A DNA stretch of 64,000 nt. Origin: Paenibacillus tyrphae (GTDB taxonomy: Bacteria; Bacillota; Bacilli; Paenibacillales; NBRC-103111). The notes below the pieces were generated by a model. That model saw only the letters and a program-made list of their open reading frames with translations, made no database searches and had not been told where the DNA came from. The stretch spans positions 43,696-107,695 of the forward strand of contig NZ_JNVM01000007.1 of the NCBI RefSeq assembly GCF_000722545.1, written 5' to 3'. Positions within the stretch are counted from its first letter, which is position 1. Each line of letters begins with the position of its first letter. Shown here piece by piece: positions 44,596 to 53,273 of the stretch. The position numbers and the translations under genes are program-made.

Positions 44596-45690
44596 ATGCT
44601 TTACAAAAAAATCACAAAGCCGGTGCTGTTCGGGATGGACCCGGAGAAGGCGCATCATCTCATTATCGATGGACTGCATACGTTTGCCAAGCTGCCTGGC
44701 GGACGGGGACTGCTCCGCGCGATGTGGGGCGTACGGGCGTACCCGGAGCTGGAGAGCGAGCTGTGGGGAATCCGGTTTCCGAATCCGGTCGGCTTGGCGG
44801 CAGGGTTGGACAAGAATGCGAAAGCGGTCCCCGGATTTTCGAACATCGGTTTCGGCTTTATGGAAGTCGGCACGGTGACGCCGAAGCCGCAAGCCGGCAA
44901 TGAGCTGCCGCGGCTGTTCCGGCTCCCGGAGGACGACGCGCTCATCAACCGGATGGGATTCAACAATGTCGGAATCGAAGGCATGAAGCGAAATTTGCGC
45001 AATCAAGGCCAGCGCACGATTCCGCTTGCCATCAATATCGGAAAAAACAAAACGACGCCCAACGAGCAGGCGGAAGACGATTACCGCGCCTGCATTCAAG
45101 CGCTATATGGGTACGGTGACTTTTTCGTTGTCAATATCAGCTCGCCGAACACGCCGGATTTGCGCAATCTGCAGCACGGGGACGACCTGTCGCGCCTGCT
45201 CGCGGCCGTGAAGGACGAGATCCTCAAGCAGCATGCCCGCTTCGGCGGACGGGAGAAGCCGGTGCTCGTGAAGATTGCACCCGATCTGACGCCGCAGGAA
45301 ATCGAATATATGGTCGAAACGATCGTACGGAGCAACGTTTCCGGTATCATTGCATCCAATACGACGATCGCCAGAGACGGTCTACGCCATGCGAACCGGG
45401 GAGAAACGGGCGGATTAAGCGGCCGCCCGCTGACGGAGCGCTCCACCGAGCTGATTCGAACCGTATACCGTTTAACGGACGGGAAACTTCCGATTATCGG
45501 ATCGGGAGGTATTTTTACGGCCGAGGACGCCTATGCGAAGATTCGGGCGGGAGCCAGTCTGGTCGAAGTATACACCGGCTTGATCTACGAAGGGCCGGAC
45601 GTGCTGCGGCGCATTAACCGCGGGCTTCGCACATTGCTGCAGCAGGATGGATTTACGCATATATCGGAGGCGATCGGATCGGGGCATTAA
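44596..45690 (+). CDS. pyrD: dihydroorotate dehydrogenase (quinone), class 2
   Basis: A 364-residue FMN enzyme oxidising dihydroorotate to orotate in pyrimidine synthesis, with quinone as acceptor. The N-terminal helical extension (LYKKITKPVLFGMDPEKAHHL) is diagnostic of class 2 and binds the membrane. GLAAGLDKNAKA, NRMGFNNVG, NISSPNTP with the catalytic Ser and the C-terminal FMN-phosphate site SGGIFTAEDAY are clear. The ATG at 44596 follows GGGGAGAGG. Most Bacilli have class 1B PyrD with PyrK in a pyr operon; this is a lone class 2 gene. Confidence 0.95.
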   Translation: MLYKKITKPVLFGMDPEKAHHLIIDGLHTFAKLPGGRGLLRAMWGVRAYPELESELWGIRFPNPVGLAAGLDKNAKAVPGFSNIGFGFMEVGTVTPKPQAGNELPRLFRLPEDDALINRMGFNNVGIEGMKRNLRNQGQRTIPLAINIGKNKTTPNEQAEDDYRACIQALYGYGDFFVVNISSPNTPDLRNLQHGDDLSRLLAAVKDEILKQHARFGGREKPVLVKIAPDLTPQEIEYMVETIVRSNVSGIIASNTTIARDGLRHANRGETGGLSGRPLTERSTELIRTVYRLTDGKLPIIGSGGIFTAEDAYAKIRAGASLVEVYTGLIYEGPDVLRRINRGLRTLLQQDGFTHISEAIGSGH

Positions 45691-45717
45691 GGCTAGTAAG
45701 ATTTGGAGGTCGACGGA

Positions 45718-46521
45718 ATGGACGGACGCGATTGGAAAAAATTTCTGCTGCCTTACGAACAGGCGGTCGAGGAATTGAAAGTCAAATTCAAGACATTGCG
45801 CGCGGAGCTCAAAAGCCGGGATGAATATTCACCTATTGAATTTGTAACCGGCCGGGTTAAGAGGACTTCCAGCATTTTGGAAAAAGCTAAACGGCTGAGC
45901 GTTCCGATGGATCAGCTCGAGACCGGGATCGAAGATATTGCGGGCATTCGGATTATGTGTCAATTCGTTGAGGATATCGAACGGTTGGCCGAATTGATCC
46001 GTGTCCGGGAAGATATGACGCTATTATACGAGAAAGATTATATTACCAACAAAAAACCGAGCGGTTACCGCAGCTATCATATGATTGTGGAATATCGGGT
46101 TCAGACGGCACTCGGCATGAAGCGCGTGCTGGCCGAGATTCAGCTGCGGACGCTAGCTATGAATTTTTGGGCGACGATTGAGCACTCGCTGAATTATAAA
46201 TATCGTGAAAGCTTGCCGGAGGATGTCGTTGCACGGCTCAGCCGGGCGGCGGAAGCCGCTTACCAGCTCGATCAGGAGATGAGCAGCATCCGTGAAGAGA
46301 TCGTCGAAGCACAGAAGCTGTTCGAGGACAAATCGAGCATCGTGGCCAAGGTGCTGAACGGCATTCAGGAGCTGTATTTTCATCTGCGGGTTCGGGAAGC
46401 CGCACAGTTTCAGATGCGCTTCAACGAGTTGTGGGACACGGACGACGTCTGGCTGCTGAAGAAGCTGTCGAACGAGGTGGATCAAGCGGTTCACCGGGCG
46501 AAGAAAAATTCCTTGGCCTAA
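45718..46521 (+). CDS. small alarmone synthetase, RelP/RelQ-like
   Basis: A 267-residue GTP pyrophosphokinase without hydrolase or regulatory domains. GRVKRTSSILEKAKR, IEDIAGIRIMCQFVEDI, DYITNKKPSGYRSYHMIVEY and AEIQLRTLAMNFWATIEHSLNYKY are the catalytic synthetase blocks. It makes (p)ppGpp or pGpp in the stringent response. It is longer than B. subtilis SasB (about 211), with extra C-terminal helices. The ATG at 45718 follows GGAGGTC; a TTG at 45703 overlaps that site. It is 27 bases after pyrD, so nucleotide synthesis and alarmone control may be co-transcribed. Confidence 0.92.
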   Translation: MDGRDWKKFLLPYEQAVEELKVKFKTLRAELKSRDEYSPIEFVTGRVKRTSSILEKAKRLSVPMDQLETGIEDIAGIRIMCQFVEDIERLAELIRVREDMTLLYEKDYITNKKPSGYRSYHMIVEYRVQTALGMKRVLAEIQLRTLAMNFWATIEHSLNYKYRESLPEDVVARLSRAAEAAYQLDQEMSSIREEIVEAQKLFEDKSSIVAKVLNGIQELYFHLRVREAAQFQMRFNELWDTDDVWLLKKLSNEVDQAVHRAKKNSLA

Positions 46522-46597
46522 AAGTCCGGTGAAGCCGGGCCAGCGGCCTGTTATTCACCGGGCCTCCGCTGGAGGCGACCGAAACGGAGGCGAGACG

Positions 46598-47020
46598 GTG
46601 ACAATGCCATACGATCGTTTATATGTGGAGTTCGTGTATTATTTCAACGTGGCGCGCGACTATTTCGAATGTCACGAAGTGATGGAGGAGCTTTGGCTCG
46701 AGGAAGGCAGACATCCGTTGTATCAAGGCCTGCTGCAGGTGGCAGTGGGCCTTTACCATTACCGCAATGGCAATACGGGCGGGTCGATCAAGCTGTTTAC
46801 CGCGGCCTTGGACAAATTGGACAATTACCCGGAGGACGCGCTTGGGATCGACTTGGGCCGACTTCGCGATGACAGCCGGCTGTATTTGCACAAGCTAACA
46901 CATGCGGAGGAGCAGCCGTTTGCTTTCTACGATTTGGACATCCTCATTCTGGACGCCGAACTGGAGGCATTGGTGGAAGAGCTTAGGCTGCATCCGCCTG
47001 AGCCGCATGAAGAGGATTAG
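46598..47020 (+). CDS. DUF309 family protein
   Basis: A 140-residue soluble protein. YFNVARDYFECHEVMEELWLEEG and YQGLLQVAVGLYHYRNGNTGGSIKLFTAALDKL are the DUF309 signature with the HE-x-x-E motif in a helical bundle. The GTG at 46598 is seven bases after GGAGG and is preferred over the ATG at 46604. Function unknown; metal binding by His-Glu is possible. Downstream of the alarmone synthetase by 76 bases on the same strand. Confidence 0.85.
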   Translation: MTMPYDRLYVEFVYYFNVARDYFECHEVMEELWLEEGRHPLYQGLLQVAVGLYHYRNGNTGGSIKLFTAALDKLDNYPEDALGIDLGRLRDDSRLYLHKLTHAEEQPFAFYDLDILILDAELEALVEELRLHPPEPHEED

Positions 47021-47047
47021 CCCGGAATGCGGCCTGCCATGCCGGCG

Positions 47048-47704
47048 TTAGGACCGGCGCGAGACGAGAACGGCTTGCAGCCCGACCCCGCACACGGTAA
47101 GCCATGCCGCTCCGGCGGCAAATCCGGCGACAACGTCGCTTGGATAATGAACCCCCAAGTAAATGCGGCTTACGCCGATCATGATGATCAGACAACCGGC
47201 CGTTACGGCGATCAGCAGCTTCAGAGCAGGAGATTTGACAAACATCAAGAAGAGCATAGCCAGCATGCCGTAGAAGACGATCGACGCCATGGAATGTCCG
47301 CTCGGGAAGCTGTAGCCCGTCTCTTCAACGATCCGGTGCAGCATCGGCCGCTGCCGTTCGAAAATTTGCTTCAATAGCTGGTTGAACAGCATGCCGCCGG
47401 TAACGGCCACCATGAAAAAAAGAGCTTCCCACTTCTTCTTCCGCCACACCATCAGAGATACGCTAACGAGCAGCAGGACGAACAAGGTCTGGAACGATCC
47501 GAGCTCGGTAATCCCCTTCATCCATATAGTCAGCTTAGGACTGATATAGGATTGAATCCAATCGATATAGGTCCGGTCAAAGCGCTCCAGTTGATTTTCC
47601 TGTAAATCGTGTGCGAACTTCACGAAGATCAGAAGCGACAGCAGCACGATGACGACCGCGGTCAATATATATTTTCCGGTCAGCCATTCTTGTTTGGGTT
47701 GCAT
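47048..47704 (-). CDS. PAP2 family membrane phosphatase
   Basis: A 218-residue six-helix protein with the three acid-phosphatase motifs: KQIFERQRP, PSGHSMASI and SRIYLGVHYPSDVVAG. It probably dephosphorylates undecaprenyl diphosphate or other lipid phosphates on the outer membrane face. The ATG at 47704 is 13 bases from AAGGAG, a long distance. It follows the thioredoxin-like gene on the same strand but a terminator separates them. Confidence 0.93.
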   Translation of the reverse strand: MQPKQEWLTGKYILTAVVIVLLSLLIFVKFAHDLQENQLERFDRTYIDWIQSYISPKLTIWMKGITELGSFQTLFVLLLVSVSLMVWRKKKWEALFFMVAVTGGMLFNQLLKQIFERQRPMLHRIVEETGYSFPSGHSMASIVFYGMLAMLFLMFVKSPALKLLIAVTAGCLIIMIGVSRIYLGVHYPSDVVAGFAAGAAWLTVCGVGLQAVLVSRRS

Positions 47705-47734
47705 AGGGGCCGTGCAGCTCCTTTTGAAAAAAAT

Positions 47735-47769
47735 GAAATAAAAGAAGCAGCGGACGCATCCGCTGCTTC
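47735..47769 (-). terminator. terminator of the membrane thioredoxin gene
   Basis: Minus strand GAAGCAGCGGA-TGCG-TCCGCTGCTTC followed by TTTTATTTC. Confidence 0.87.
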
Positions 47770-47805
47770 GGGGTATCCTTGGGCGTCCACCGACAGCCGG
47801 CAGGA

Positions 47806-48288
47806 TTATTTTTTATGCTTTTCGAAAAAGGCTTTGAACGTTTCGGCTTTTTGTTCCCCGACGAGACGCTCGACTTCTTTACCGCCTTTATAATAAATCA
47901 GGGTGGGAGTTGCTTCTATGTTGTATTTTTGCCATCCGTCCTTGAACTCTTCCAGATTGAATTGCTTGACGTCGATGTTGAAATCCTTGGCAACGGGCAT
48001 AAGCACAGGCGTTGTCACCTTGCAGTGCGGGCACGTCGAACCGAAATAATACAGGTAGAAGTCTTCCTGACCTGTGATCTTCTTGTCAAGCGCGGCAGGC
48101 AAAATGATGTTTTGGTAGTTCGGATCGTCCAGAAGCGCCAGCGTGGCGGGATTCAGCTTGTCCGGCGCAACGCCGTATACGTTGTTCGCGTACTTTCCGA
48201 ATTTCGCCTGATTGGATTGTTGATTGACAAAATAAAGAGCTCCGAACAAAACGACGATAATGGCTAAAAAGATACCTAACTTTTTCAT
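47806..48288 (-). CDS. membrane-anchored thioredoxin-like protein
   Basis: A 160-residue protein with one N-terminal helix (LGIFLAIIVVLFGALYFV) and a thioredoxin fold outside the membrane. LYYFGSTCPHCKVTTPVL holds a CPHC active site, typical of oxidising, DsbA-like proteins. EATPTLIYYKGGKE has the cis-Pro loop. The ATG at 48288 follows AAGAGGGG. Role in disulfide formation or in resisting oxidative stress; no partner is next to it. Confidence 0.88.
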   Translation of the reverse strand: MKKLGIFLAIIVVLFGALYFVNQQSNQAKFGKYANNVYGVAPDKLNPATLALLDDPNYQNIILPAALDKKITGQEDFYLYYFGSTCPHCKVTTPVLMPVAKDFNIDVKQFNLEEFKDGWQKYNIEATPTLIYYKGGKEVERLVGEQKAETFKAFFEKHKK

Positions 48289-48454
48289 GATTCCCCTCTT
48301 CCTACCGAGATAAATGGTCACTCTAAAAACATTCGTTACTTATGCAAAGTTTCCTCCTTCTATCATACAATAAAATTGAAGGATTTTCGACATTGGCGTG
48401 GAATACATGGGTAGACTAGGGACGTCCAAGAGAATGGCGGGGGAACGTTAGACT

Positions 48455-50071
48455 ATGAAACGCATCATCGAAGTTCTCGGCAAGCGGGAAAACGCCATAT
48501 TTCTCGGAGTAGGCGGCGTGCTGCTGCTAGGCGGATTGGTATGTGGCGCTATGTTCTGGAACGCCGGGGCCGTGGGGCCCTCGGTTCCACCCGTTCAGAT
48601 CGAACCGTCGGGGGAAAAGGCCAAAGTGATCTCCGATCCGGATGCCTATCGCGCTCAAGATTCCGCGTCCGATTTTTCGGCGCTGGAGGTCACCAGAACC
48701 AAAATAAACAAAGGATTTATGGCAACGGTAAAACAAGGACGGGTACTGGAGCAGGCTGCGGCGCCGGACGGCGTCACCATGGTATACCTTGTCCAGCGCA
48801 GCAAAACAGGCGATAACGGAAGTAGCTCTCGGATCGATGCGCTGTGGATGGACCCGCAAAGCGAGTCGGCCGAGAGTGCGCCGATTGCCCAGATCGCGGG
48901 GACGGACGAAGACGTGATCCGGCGTTCGACCCGATTGTGCGGATTTATGAATAAAGATGAGTTTGTCTACACGACCGTGAAAAACGAAGGAAACGAGCTT
49001 GTGTATTACGTCAATCGCTTCTCGATGAAGCAGCGCACGGTGACGCCGCTTCTGGAGCTGTATCGGCAAGAATCGAACGGGCGGACCGCGCCGGCGGTGC
49101 TGGAAGCCAAGCTTGCGCCGGATAAGCGGCATGTGCTGGTCCGTGACGAGCGAAGCGGGATCGCAAGCTACGATTTGAAGACCGGAGCGCAGGCCCGGAT
49201 CGTTCCCGCCTCCGAGGCCGTACGGGCCGGGGAAAGTTTTCTGCTGGCGCCGGATGCGGGCGTGGGGCTCTATGCCGCAAGCCGCTTTCAAAGCGATCTA
49301 TGGTGGATCGATTGGAATATCGGGGCAGCCAAGCAGCCGTTTGCAGCCGAACCGGGATTTGTGGACGCGGGGATGGATGCGGGACGGAAGGTGATTTATT
49401 ATAATTGGACCTACGACCGGAAGCCCGAGCTGGCGCTGGCAGGGAATAAACGAACGCTGCTTGCCTCGTCCGGCGTGCAGCTTGCCGATCTGAAAGCCAA
49501 TCCGCTCAAGCGATTCAGCCTGCCGAAAGGCTCGAAGGAGCACCTGGAATTTGGAGGCTACAATGAGGAGCGGAAAACGGTGCTGCTGCATCAATTTCAA
49601 TTGGACCGGGCAGCCGCACCGAACGGAACCGCGGCTGTGGTCAAGAAAACAACCGCGTGGCTGCTCGGGGATCTGAAGACCGGAACGATGCAGCCGCTCC
49701 AGCAGGTGGAGGTGCCCGACGGGTGGGAGCTAAAGGACATGGCGTTCGGCAGCGTCCTGATGGACGGCGGCAGCGATACGCCGGCGGAGCAAGTATTCGT
49801 CAATATGCAGGACCGGACCTATTACAGGGCGAAGTGGAAGACGAAGCAGCCGGTGGTGCTGCCGGAGGAGGACCTTGTCTTGTTCGCTGACGAGCCGGGC
49901 AAGCGGGTGTTCGTCAGTTCGCTCACGCGGCCGGATCTGGTCGTTGCGGCCCTGAATTATAAAAAGTACAATTGGGATAATCAAGAGTTCGCGTGGTTGA
50001 ACGGGCATTGGATGTCGCGGTACTACAAGGCGGCGGAAGGCGATAAAATCTTTTTCTTCCAGATTAACTGA
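48455..50071 (+). CDS. membrane-anchored protein of unknown function, 538 aa
   Basis: One N-terminal transmembrane segment (NAIFLGVGGVLLLGGLVCGAMFW) followed by a large extracytoplasmic part. It is beta-rich with repeated patterns such as FVYTTVKNEGNELVYYVNRF, IDWNIGAAKQP and RVFVSSLTRPDLVVAALNY, consistent with a beta-propeller. I do not recognise a family. The ATG at 48455 follows GGCGGGGG. It precedes an rRNA methyltransferase by 14 bases and is probably co-transcribed with it. Confidence 0.75.
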   Translation: MKRIIEVLGKRENAIFLGVGGVLLLGGLVCGAMFWNAGAVGPSVPPVQIEPSGEKAKVISDPDAYRAQDSASDFSALEVTRTKINKGFMATVKQGRVLEQAAAPDGVTMVYLVQRSKTGDNGSSSRIDALWMDPQSESAESAPIAQIAGTDEDVIRRSTRLCGFMNKDEFVYTTVKNEGNELVYYVNRFSMKQRTVTPLLELYRQESNGRTAPAVLEAKLAPDKRHVLVRDERSGIASYDLKTGAQARIVPASEAVRAGESFLLAPDAGVGLYAASRFQSDLWWIDWNIGAAKQPFAAEPGFVDAGMDAGRKVIYYNWTYDRKPELALAGNKRTLLASSGVQLADLKANPLKRFSLPKGSKEHLEFGGYNEERKTVLLHQFQLDRAAAPNGTAAVVKKTTAWLLGDLKTGTMQPLQQVEVPDGWELKDMAFGSVLMDGGSDTPAEQVFVNMQDRTYYRAKWKTKQPVVLPEEDLVLFADEPGKRVFVSSLTRPDLVVAALNYKKYNWDNQEFAWLNGHWMSRYYKAAEGDKIFFFQIN

Positions 50072-50085
50072 AACGAGTGACGACA

Positions 50086-51582
50086 ATGACGGAGCCGATG
50101 CTGCCGGAAGCATTTAAACAAAAAATGGAAGGCTTGCTGGAGGCCGAATATTCGGCCTTTCTGGCGTCTTATGGGGAGGAGCGGCATTACGGCCTGCGCG
50201 TCAATACGCTCAAATTGTCCGTAGAGCAGTTTCGCGGCTTGACCCGGCTGGAGCTCGAACCGGTTCCATGGGCGGCAACCGGCTTTTACTACCGGGAAGG
50301 AGACGGGCGGCCGGGAAAGCATCCGCACTACCATGCAGGGCTGTATTACATTCAAGAGCCGAGCGCGATGGCTCCGGCCGAGCTGCTTGACGTCCGCCCT
50401 GGCGAAAGGGTACTGGATTTATGTGCTGCGCCGGGCGGAAAAACGACGCAGCTTGCGGCCAAGCTGCAAGGAACCGGGCTGATCGTAGCGAACGATGTGC
50501 ATCCGGACCGGGTGAAGGCGCTGGTGAAAAACATTGAGCTGAGCGGCGTACGCAACGCCGTCGTGCTGAACGAAGATCCGGCGAAGCTGGAAGGAGCCTT
50601 CGCCGGCTACTTTGACAAGATTCTGATCGATGCGCCCTGCTCGGGCGAAGGCATGTTCCGCAAGGAAGAGGATATGGCCAAAGTCTGGCGGCCGGACTGG
50701 CCGGAGAAATACGCCGAGATGCAGCGGACGCTGCTGAAGCAGGCGGCCGGCATGCTGAAGCTGGGCGGCTTGATGGTGTACTCGACCTGTACGTTCTCGC
50801 CGGAGGAGAACGAGGCGATGATCGCCGCGTTTCTGGACGAGCACCCGGCGTTTGCGGTCGAGCCCGCCCCCGCCTTCGGCGGCTGGGCGCCCGGTCGGCC
50901 GGACTGGCTCGGCACGCGCTACGCCCGCGGGGCCGAAACGGCCGGCGCTGCGCGCCTGTGGCCGCACCGGCTCGCGGGCGAGGGCCACTTCGCGGCCGCG
51001 TTGCGCCGCCGCGGCGAGCCCGCGCCCATGGCGGCGGCGGAGCCTGCGCCCGGCGACCGCCCGGGGCGGCCCGCGAAGCCGGCCCGCCGCGGAGCCGCCG
51101 GCGCAGGGCGCGCGCCGGCGCGGGGCGCTGCCGCGGACCCGCGCGAGGCGCTGGCCCGCTTCGCGGCGGAGCAGCTGGCCACGGCGCCGTACGGCGCGGC
51201 CGAGCTCGAATGCCGCGGCGAGCACGTGTACGCCGCGCCGGCGGGGCTGCCGCCGCTGGACGGCATCCGGGTCATCCGCCCCGGATGGTACCTCGGCAGC
51301 GTAACCAAGCAGCGCTTCACGCCTTCGCACGCGCTGGCGATGGGACTGCGCGCGGAGGAGGCGCTGCGCACGGTGACGTTCACGGCCGACGATCCGCGGG
51401 CCGTACGGTATTTGAAGGGCGAGACGCTGGAGCTTGCCCCAGGCGAGCTTCGTACCGCAACGGACGGCGTACCTGCTAAAGGATATGCGCTCGTGTGCAT
51501 CGACGGGTATCCCGTCGGCTGGGCGAAAGTACAGGACGGGATGCTGAAGAATGAATATCCCCCCGGTTGGAGGTGGACCTAA
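50086..51582 (+). CDS. RsmF/NOL1-type rRNA m5C methyltransferase, first copy
   Basis: A 498-residue SAM-dependent RNA cytosine-5 methyltransferase. VLDLCAAPGGKTTQLA is motif I. DAPCSGEGMFRK and YSTCTFSPEEN carry the two catalytic cysteines. The C-terminus (FTPSHALAMGLRAEEALR, LVCIDGYPVGWAKVQDG) matches the RsmF-like extra domain. Residues about 290-360 are a strongly Ala/Arg/Gly/Pro-rich linker from a very GC-rich DNA segment. The start is uncertain: ATG 50086 is chosen, GTG 50077 is possible, and neither has a strong site. A second copy lies at 57954-59351. It is followed directly by an rsuA-type gene. Confidence 0.88.
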   Translation: MTEPMLPEAFKQKMEGLLEAEYSAFLASYGEERHYGLRVNTLKLSVEQFRGLTRLELEPVPWAATGFYYREGDGRPGKHPHYHAGLYYIQEPSAMAPAELLDVRPGERVLDLCAAPGGKTTQLAAKLQGTGLIVANDVHPDRVKALVKNIELSGVRNAVVLNEDPAKLEGAFAGYFDKILIDAPCSGEGMFRKEEDMAKVWRPDWPEKYAEMQRTLLKQAAGMLKLGGLMVYSTCTFSPEENEAMIAAFLDEHPAFAVEPAPAFGGWAPGRPDWLGTRYARGAETAGAARLWPHRLAGEGHFAAALRRRGEPAPMAAAEPAPGDRPGRPAKPARRGAAGAGRAPARGAAADPREALARFAAEQLATAPYGAAELECRGEHVYAAPAGLPPLDGIRVIRPGWYLGSVTKQRFTPSHALAMGLRAEEALRTVTFTADDPRAVRYLKGETLELAPGELRTATDGVPAKGYALVCIDGYPVGWAKVQDGMLKNEYPPGWRWT

Positions 51583-51584
51583 CA

Positions 51585-52328
51585 ATGAAAGCAACGCTTC
51601 GTCTGGACAAGCTGCTGGCTCATACGGGCTTCGGCACCCGCAGCGAAATCAAACAGCTCGTGAAGCGCGGCTTCGTCAGCGTCGACGGCAAAACGGCGAA
51701 GGATAGCGGAATGCAAGTGAATCCCGAGCGGGATCGCATTACGGTCGACGGAGAACCGGTGGTCTACCGTGAATTTGTATACCTGATGCTGCATAAGCCG
51801 CAAGGCGTCGTGTCGGCGACGGAAGATACGAGGGACCGGACCGTGCTCGATTTGCTGGACGAGCAGTACTCGCATTTTGACGTATTCCCGGTTGGACGGC
51901 TGGATAAAGACACCGAAGGGCTGCTGCTGCTGACGAACGACGGCAAGCTGGCGCACAACCTGCTATCGCCGCGAAAGCATGTTCCAAAAACGTATTATGC
52001 CGAAGTGAACGGCGCCGTTGACAAAAGCGACATTGAAGCGTTCGCGCGCGGTGTCACACTCGATGACGGCTATGTGACGATGCCGGCTGAATTGATCGTG
52101 CTGCACTGCGGCTGCCCCGAAGCGGGCGAGCTTTCCCGCATTGAATTGACCATACATGAAGGCAAGTTTCATCAGGTGAAACGCATGTTTCAAGCCGTCG
52201 GCAAGCAGGTAACCTATCTGAAACGGCTGTCCATGGGGCCGCTGAAGCTCGACCCGGCGCTGCCGCTCGGGCAGTCGCGGGAATTGACGGAAGCAGAGCG
52301 GCAAAGCCTGCAGGCCCATGGGGAATAG
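51585..52328 (+). CDS. 16S rRNA pseudouridine synthase, RsuA family
   Basis: A 247-residue pseudouridine synthase. An N-terminal S4 domain (RLDKLLAHTGFGTRSEIKQLVKRGFVSV) precedes the catalytic domain with GRLDKDTEGLLLLTNDG, whose Asp attacks the uridine. ELTIHEGKFHQVKRMFQAVG is the second conserved block. The ATG at 51585 follows GGAGGTGG. Located just after an rRNA methyltransferase, forming a ribosomal RNA modification pair. Confidence 0.93.
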   Translation: MKATLRLDKLLAHTGFGTRSEIKQLVKRGFVSVDGKTAKDSGMQVNPERDRITVDGEPVVYREFVYLMLHKPQGVVSATEDTRDRTVLDLLDEQYSHFDVFPVGRLDKDTEGLLLLTNDGKLAHNLLSPRKHVPKTYYAEVNGAVDKSDIEAFARGVTLDDGYVTMPAELIVLHCGCPEAGELSRIELTIHEGKFHQVKRMFQAVGKQVTYLKRLSMGPLKLDPALPLGQSRELTEAERQSLQAHGE

Positions 52329-52376
52329 CTTTTCAACCTACTATAGAGAGAAGAAGTACAAGGGAGCGGAGAAGAA

Positions 52377-53192
52377 ATGAACTATCGCATCATTGCGCTT
52401 GACGTGGACGGTACGCTTTTAAACGACGACTATGAAGTAACAGACAAAACGGTGGAAACGCTGCGCGCGGCGCACGAAGCGGGGGCCCGGATCGTATTAT
52501 GTACCGGCCGGGGCCCAGCCAATGCAATCCCGGTGCTGGAGCGTCTGGGCCTTACCGGCGTGCTGATCACGCATAACGGGGCGGCGACCGTCGAGACGCC
52601 GGGGCCGAAGCTGCTGCATCAATTCGGCTTCGAGGTGCAGGAGCTTGCGGAGCTCATCCGTTACTGCCGCGAACAGAAGGTGCATTTTGACGTGAACACC
52701 GCGCTGGATATGTTCGTCGAGAAAGTAGGCGAGCGGGAAGCGGCGATGTACGAAAAATATATGGTTTCTCCCGAAAGGGTGGAGGACGTGCTGAGCATGA
52801 CCGTTCCGCTCGTGAAGCTTACGATGTTCGGGTCGGAGGAAGAGATGGACGCGGTCGAGCGGGACTTGGCGCGAGTATCGCTGCCTCCTACCGTTCATGC
52901 GCTGAGAAGCGGGGTGCACTTTGTCGACGTGATGTCGAAGGAAGTGTCCAAAGGTCGCGCGCTGCAGGCGCTCGCCGCCCAATGGGATATTGCTCCCGAA
53001 CACATCGTTGCCATGGGCAACTATTACAACGACATTGATATGATCCGGTTTGCCGGGCTCGGGATAGCGATGGACAATTCGCCGGACGCGGTCAAAGAGG
53101 CCGCCGATGCCGTCACGCTGTCCAATAACGACGACGGCGTGCACGAAGCGCTGCGCCGTTACGTGCTCCCTTCGGGAGAGCTCCGCGCATAG
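52377..53192 (+). CDS. Cof-type HAD hydrolase
   Basis: A 271-residue HAD phosphatase of the Cof subfamily, acting on sugar phosphates, flavin nucleotides or similar. IIALDVDGTLLNDDYEV gives the catalytic Asp pair, and CTGRG motif II, KEVSKGRALQAL motif III and GNYYNDIDMIRFAG motif IV follow. The usual motif IV is GD-x-x-NDxxM; here GN replaces GD, which is a variation worth noting. The ATG follows GGAG. Confidence 0.9.
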   Translation: MNYRIIALDVDGTLLNDDYEVTDKTVETLRAAHEAGARIVLCTGRGPANAIPVLERLGLTGVLITHNGAATVETPGPKLLHQFGFEVQELAELIRYCREQKVHFDVNTALDMFVEKVGEREAAMYEKYMVSPERVEDVLSMTVPLVKLTMFGSEEEMDAVERDLARVSLPPTVHALRSGVHFVDVMSKEVSKGRALQALAAQWDIAPEHIVAMGNYYNDIDMIRFAGLGIAMDNSPDAVKEAADAVTLSNNDDGVHEALRRYVLPSGELRA

Positions 53193-53273
53193 TTTTCCGT
53201 CAGGGAAGGACATGCTATGAGGGTAGAAAACTCCGCACTGCGCGAGTGCATAACCTGATTGGAGGAGACCCGA

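Noticed and set aside
50852..51504. Several long overlapping open frames on both strands
   Set aside because: They are shadows created by the GC-rich codons of the methyltransferase gene. Their Ala/Arg-rich products show no domain and no ribosome site.
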